In this document: positions 4,669-6,674 of the stretch, piece by piece
How the letters are laid out: every line of letters begins with the position of its first letter
Position numbering within the stretch: position 1 is the stretch's first letter
Assembly (NCBI GenBank): GCA_964392415.1
Contig: CAYMPL010000083.1
Span: 1-6,674 of the forward strand
DNA length: 6,674 bases
DNA from: CAYJMQ01 sp964392415
GTDB taxonomy: Bacteria; Bdellovibrionota; JACOXK01; 2-02-FULL-40-11
Direction of reading: 5' to 3'
Notes under the pieces: generated by a model
The model's input: only the letters and a program-made list of their open reading frames with translations
What the model was told of the DNA's origin: nothing
Database searches by the model: none
Position numbers and translations under genes: made by a program

Positions 4669-6648
4669 TCACCGCTCCCTTTGAGTCACGAGTCGCGTTG
4701 AATTAATCACAACCGAAAGAGAGCTTAGCGTCATGCAGGCGGCTGCGATCATCGGGTTTAGAAGGCCGGCTGCTGCGATGGGAATGGTGAGGGCATTGTA
4801 GATAAAGGCGAGAAAAAGATTCTGACGGATTTTTTTGACTGTTTTTTTGCCGATTCGGATCGCCTCGTGCGCTTTTGTAATATCCCCATGGATCAAAACA
4901 GCGTCCGCGGCTTCAAGGGCAAGGTCTGAGCCGCTCCCCATGGCAATCCCCAGATCCGAAGCCAGGAGAGCGGGGGCGTCATTGATGCCGTCGCCGACCA
5001 TGCCGACCCGTTTCCCTTCGGCTTTCCATCTTTCGATTTTTTGCGCCTTCTCTTGCGGCTTAAGAAACCCAAAGGAGATCTTAAGCTTGAGTTTCTGGGA
5101 AACTGCTTCAGCCGCAGACTCGTTGTCTCCTGTGAGCAGAACGGGTTCAATCTTTTCTTTTTTTAAATCATCAATGCTCTGAAGCGCCCCTTCCCTTATT
5201 TTGTCTGTCAGAATAAACGAGGCGATCCATTCTTTTTCAGTCGCAACATGGAGAACTGTTTTTCCTCTCTCGATTTGGGACTCAAATTTTTCAAAAATTT
5301 TCGGTTCAAAACCAGTCTGTCTCATCAGTTCTTTATTTCCAAGAAAATATTTTTCCTGACCTATGTTTCCTGCGATGCCAAGCCCTGGAAGCGATTTCAC
5401 CTGTGATGTCTCTTCAATTTTCAAAAGATTTCTTTCGCCCCATGTCACAATCGCTTTTGAAAGGGGATGTGTCGATTGTTTTGCCATTGAAACTATTTTT
5501 CCCGAGATTTCTGTGTCTGATCGTTTCGAATGATTAAAAAAATTTAAAACAGAAGGATGTCCCTCGGTGATTGTTCCGGTTTTGTCAAAACAGAGCATGT
5601 TTAACGCCCCCATTTTTTCAAAGACGGAGGCGTCTTTAAAAAGAATCCCGCGTCTCGCTGCCATGGTGGAAGCGGCAAAGACGGCGATGGGGGTCGCAAG
5701 ACCGAGGGCACAGGGGCAGGCAATGAGGAGAACGGAGATGGCTGAAAGCATCCCTTTCATCGCATTTTGGTCAAAGCCCCACCAGAAAAGAAAGGTGAGC
5801 GCTGAAATTCCGATGACGGCAGGCACAAAATAGAAAGCAATCCGATCGGCAATGCGCTGAATCGGAGCTTTGGTTGACTGTATTTTTTCCACGAGTCTTA
5901 CCATTTGGTAAAAAAGAGTTGCCTCCCCCGCCTTTTCAACCTCCATTTTTAAAACCCCTTCCTGGTTGATCGTGGCGCCGATAACAGAATCCCCCGGGGT
6001 CTTATGCGAAGGGATCGCCTCCCCTGTCATCATCGATTCATCGACGGCTGATTCCCCCTGAATGATTTTTCCGTCCGCGGGTATTTTTTCACCGGCGAGT
6101 ATGACGCAAATATCCCCTTTTTGCAGCTGATCGGAAGAAACAGTGATCTCCTTGTTATTTCTTAAGACCCTTGCCATGGCGGGTTTGAGTTCAAGAAGTT
6201 TTGCGAGGGAAGAAGTAGCCTTCGTTTTTATTTTCGACTCCAAAAAATTCCCAAAAAGAATCAGGGCAATAATTACGGCTGCCGAATCAAAGTAGACGGG
6301 GAGATTTTTTTCGAAAAAAAATGAGCCGAAAACCGCCAGCGTACTGTAAAGAAAAGCGGCGCCGCTCCCCAACGCAACCAGCGTATCCATATCCGTTCTT
6401 CGTTGTTTGACAGATTTCGACGCCGAAATAAAAAAACGCCGTCCCGATGTTGCGAAGAGAATAGCCGTGAGAACAAATTGAATTTCATGGGAAAAGGGGA
6501 TCCGTAGAGGGAGCATAGCCAAAAGAAACACAGGGAGGGCTAACGCGAAGGCCAGACTTACGTTTTTCTTCTCTTTTTTTAGGATTTTTTTTTGGTCAAG
6601 AATGATCGCGCTGGGCATTTCATGACAGCACGAATGATTGGATTCCAT
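4669..6648 (-). CDS. copA: Copper-translocating P1B-1-type ATPase lacking an N-terminal HMA domain
   Basis: An inner-membrane P-type ATPase predicted to export Cu+ from the cytoplasm. In order: hydrophobic segments near 30-50, 56-74, 88-112 and 120-138; actuator loop with TGE at 208-210; segments near 269-292 and 300-324, the latter with the metal-binding CPC at 311-313 (IACPCALGLATP); phosphorylation motif DKTGT with Asp355; nucleotide-domain HP at 394-395 (STHPLSKA); GDGINDAP at 552-559; and two final segments with YN (617-618) and MTLSS (639-643). CPC plus YN plus MxxSS indicates the Cu+/Ag+ subgroup. At 659 residues it is shorter than typical CopA (about 750-830) because no CxxC HMA domain precedes the first membrane segment; the N-terminus instead has NHSCCHE (residues 4-10). 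The ATG at 6648 has no clear ribosome site but overlaps a TAA as TAATG, which hints at coupling to a gene beyond the right edge. A role in cbb3 oxidase maturation (CcoI) is an alternative. All catalytic motifs are intact. Confidence 0.92.
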   Translation of the reverse strand: MESNHSCCHEMPSAIILDQKKILKKEKKNVSLAFALALPVFLLAMLPLRIPFSHEIQFVLTAILFATSGRRFFISASKSVKQRRTDMDTLVALGSGAAFLYSTLAVFGSFFFEKNLPVYFDSAAVIIALILFGNFLESKIKTKATSSLAKLLELKPAMARVLRNNKEITVSSDQLQKGDICVILAGEKIPADGKIIQGESAVDESMMTGEAIPSHKTPGDSVIGATINQEGVLKMEVEKAGEATLFYQMVRLVEKIQSTKAPIQRIADRIAFYFVPAVIGISALTFLFWWGFDQNAMKGMLSAISVLLIACPCALGLATPIAVFAASTMAARRGILFKDASVFEKMGALNMLCFDKTGTITEGHPSVLNFFNHSKRSDTEISGKIVSMAKQSTHPLSKAIVTWGERNLLKIEETSQVKSLPGLGIAGNIGQEKYFLGNKELMRQTGFEPKIFEKFESQIERGKTVLHVATEKEWIASFILTDKIREGALQSIDDLKKEKIEPVLLTGDNESAAEAVSQKLKLKISFGFLKPQEKAQKIERWKAEGKRVGMVGDGINDAPALLASDLGIAMGSGSDLALEAADAVLIHGDITKAHEAIRIGKKTVKKIRQNLFLAFIYNALTIPIAAAGLLNPMIAAACMTLSSLSVVINSTRLVTQRER

Positions 6649-6674
6649 TATTTTTTATTCATAGCACACATTTT

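Noticed and set aside
4653..4673. Stem overlapping the ATPase stop as an intrinsic terminator
   Set aside because: Six base pairs with a 9-base loop, and the T-run begins 9 bases after the stem. Possible but not convincing, so it is mentioned only under the intergenic entry.
4414..4701. A 95-codon + strand reading frame in the region right of hicA
   Set aside because: It reads through both hairpin repeats (FLDPSLRWDD and ILTFAGVMG come from the repeat sequence) and runs antisense into the end of the ATPase gene. No family match and no ribosome site.

Overview
The window looks like a chromosomal piece from a Gram-negative (lipopolysaccharide-making) bacterium of moderate GC content. The left half encodes Kdo and heptose steps of LPS inner-core synthesis, and a DUF4416 gene sits among them. 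To my knowledge DUF4416 is commonest in Deltaproteobacteria-like and candidate-phylum genomes, so I suspect such a lineage. The sequence alone does not settle the phylum.

Layout. Positions 1-3486 (+ strand) form a tightly packed unit in which every gene overlaps the next: the 3' half of waaA (Kdo transferase), hldA (heptose-7-phosphate kinase), a DUF4416 gene, kdsC (Kdo-8-phosphate phosphatase) and kdsB (CMP-Kdo synthetase). KdsC makes Kdo, KdsB activates it to CMP-Kdo, WaaA transfers it to lipid A, and HldA works on the heptose that is added next. No kdsA, kdsD, hldE cytidylyltransferase domain or heptosyltransferase is present here. Positions 3487-4668 are an AT-rich accessory segment. It holds a HicA/HicB toxin-antitoxin pair on the - strand, with a recognisable promoter and operator, bracketed by inverted copies of a short hairpin repeat (a third, diverged copy lies on the right). 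Positions 4669-6648 (- strand) encode a Cu+-type P1B-1 ATPase without an N-terminal HMA domain.

The most unusual feature is at about 1611-1682. The DUF4416 gene carries an extra in-frame stretch of roughly 22 codons made almost entirely of two perfect hairpins (14-bp and 10-bp stems). It looks like a small palindromic element that inserted into a coding gene without breaking the frame, directly after the stop codon of the overlapping hldA. This recalls the protein-coding palindromic elements of Rickettsia, though no family link is claimed.
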